A stretch of 64,000 nt of DNA, from positions 10,044,001 to 10,108,000 of the forward strand of contig JAILWY010000023.1 in the NCBI GenBank assembly GCA_022113835.1, read 5' to 3'. Every line of letters starts with the position of its first letter. Within the stretch, counting starts at the first letter, position 1. The notes under the pieces are model-generated. The model saw only the letters and a list, made by a program, of their open reading frames with translations. It ran no database searches and had not been told where the DNA came from. This DNA is from Atopsyche davidsoni (Eukaryota; Arthropoda; Insecta; Trichoptera; Hydrobiosidae). Shown here piece after piece: positions 63,230 through 64,000 of this stretch. A program made the position numbers and the translations under genes.

Positions 63230-63879
63230 TACACGCACTGTCGTGTCCCGCCTTCGCCAGTGTGTGTGACAAACATAGAGACAAGCTTTCTTATTGTAGG
63301 GTTTATATCGCGTCGCCTATACCTCGGTAGGGGTGGAAGTACGTACGAGGGTAGGTTCCCATAGCCGCCGCCTTCCACCGCCGAAGAAAATCGCGAGCAC
63401 TTTCTTTCATTCGCCGCGCGACTTTTCTCAAGTAAGGACGCCCGCGAGTTTCCCCGTCGCGGGAAAATACAATCCCCAAGGCAGCCTCATGGATTATTAT
63501 TTACATTCAAAAAAGTTTCTTTTTGTCGAAATATCATTCAAATTTATACGGCGGGCGAACTTGCCGAAGTACGCGCTGCGTATTTTTTTCCCTCTAGAGT
63601 TCGACTCGGTTTTTTTTTTCTCGGGAAAATACTCGAGCATCACGAAAATTCGATTCATCAATTGTCAACTGTCACTTGCACGAATACAGAGTCGGGATGT
63701 ATTTTCTTCAATTTGTATCCAACAGGCAAGTTTGAAACGAGTGTTTTTTTTTTATAATCCATTCCTACTTTATTCCTTTAAATTCAATTTGATATTCTTT
63801 CCCGCGTCGAGTGGCAACCGACAACCGACGACCGACAGCCGACAAGTACCAGAAACGAGTATCAGACTTCCCCAAAACG
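63230..63879 (+). promoter_or_regulatory. Candidate promoter and non-coding first exon
   Basis: A CpG-rich block (63230-63480) leads into mixed sequence with runs of CCGAC near 63815-63845 and then a donor ACG|GTAAGT with the exon end at 63879. After the donor the sequence turns abruptly A+T-rich, as at an exon-intron boundary. The 187-codon plus-strand frame (63333-63896) is the longest in the window but runs through the donor, is Phe/Ser/Arg-rich and has no domain, so a long 5' UTR is favoured. The transcription start is not resolved, and the downstream gene lies outside the window. Confidence 0.4.
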
Positions 63880-64000
63880 GTAAGTTAAACTTTTAAAATT
63901 GAAAAAATATATATTTTAATATCAAACTAACCGGTCGGCAATAAAAATACTAAATTATTTGTTGTTTAAATGTGTAAGATCAATTGATTAAAATAGTATC
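63880..64000 (+). other. Putative start of first intron
   Basis: Begins GTAAGTTAAAC and is strongly A+T-rich to the window end. This assignment depends entirely on the donor at 63880 being used. Confidence 0.35.

Noticed and set aside
63333..63896. 187-codon open frame as a protein gene
   Set aside because: It reads through a good splice donor, is Phe/Ser/Arg-rich from composition, and has no recognisable domain.
1..64000. Homeobox, zinc-finger, reverse transcriptase or transposase coding segments
   Set aside because: None of the translated frames shows motifs of these families.

Overview
This is a eukaryotic nuclear window, very A+T-rich (roughly 70% by eye), with no recognisable protein-coding gene. 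No open frame exceeds about 190 codons and none resembles a family I know. There are no operons, Shine-Dalgarno sites, bacterial terminators, CRISPR arrays or phage-like features. The A+T-rich background, TA and CA/TA microsatellites, lack of long ORFs, and short CpG-rich islands every 1-2 kb fit a large intron or intergenic regulatory region of an insect. Lepidoptera is my best guess by general appearance, not by any diagnostic gene.

Layout: A+T-rich tracts with little visible content alternate with about forty short G+C/CpG-richer islands of 100-600 bp. The more notable ones are 2.7-2.9, 4.7-5.0, 6.3-6.5, 10.1-10.6, 31.2-32.6, 35.6-35.9, 37.4-37.8, 47.2-47.4, 49.7-50.1, 58.2-59.3, 60.2-60.6, 62.2-62.7 and 63.2-63.9 kb. 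Several carry perfect CRE palindromes (TGACGTCA), PHO/YY1-type AAGATGGC sites, POU octamers (ATGCAAAT) or CCAAT boxes. The island at 35.64-35.89 kb has a textbook TATA-less promoter layout. The last island (63.23-63.88 kb) ends in a GTAAGT splice donor and could be the non-coding first exon of a plus-strand transcript whose body lies beyond the window.

Repeats and structure: a perfect 44-bp palindrome at 10809-10852, a 120-bp exact tandem duplication at 33441-33679, a long-armed inverted repeat at 30195-30318 with a related solo arm near 24386, stable hairpins at 34007-34048 and 11558-11590, CA/TA microsatellites, a G-rich minisatellite at 60.38 kb, a C-rich G-quadruplex-type block at 61.45 kb, and a few diverged tRNA-like (SINE-type) fragments.

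Interpretation: the window most plausibly holds distal cis-regulatory DNA, and perhaps the promoter of a non-coding RNA or a 5' UTR exon, at a regulatory-rich locus. The gene it serves cannot be named from the sequence alone. I searched by eye for about fifty conserved insect microRNAs and found none.
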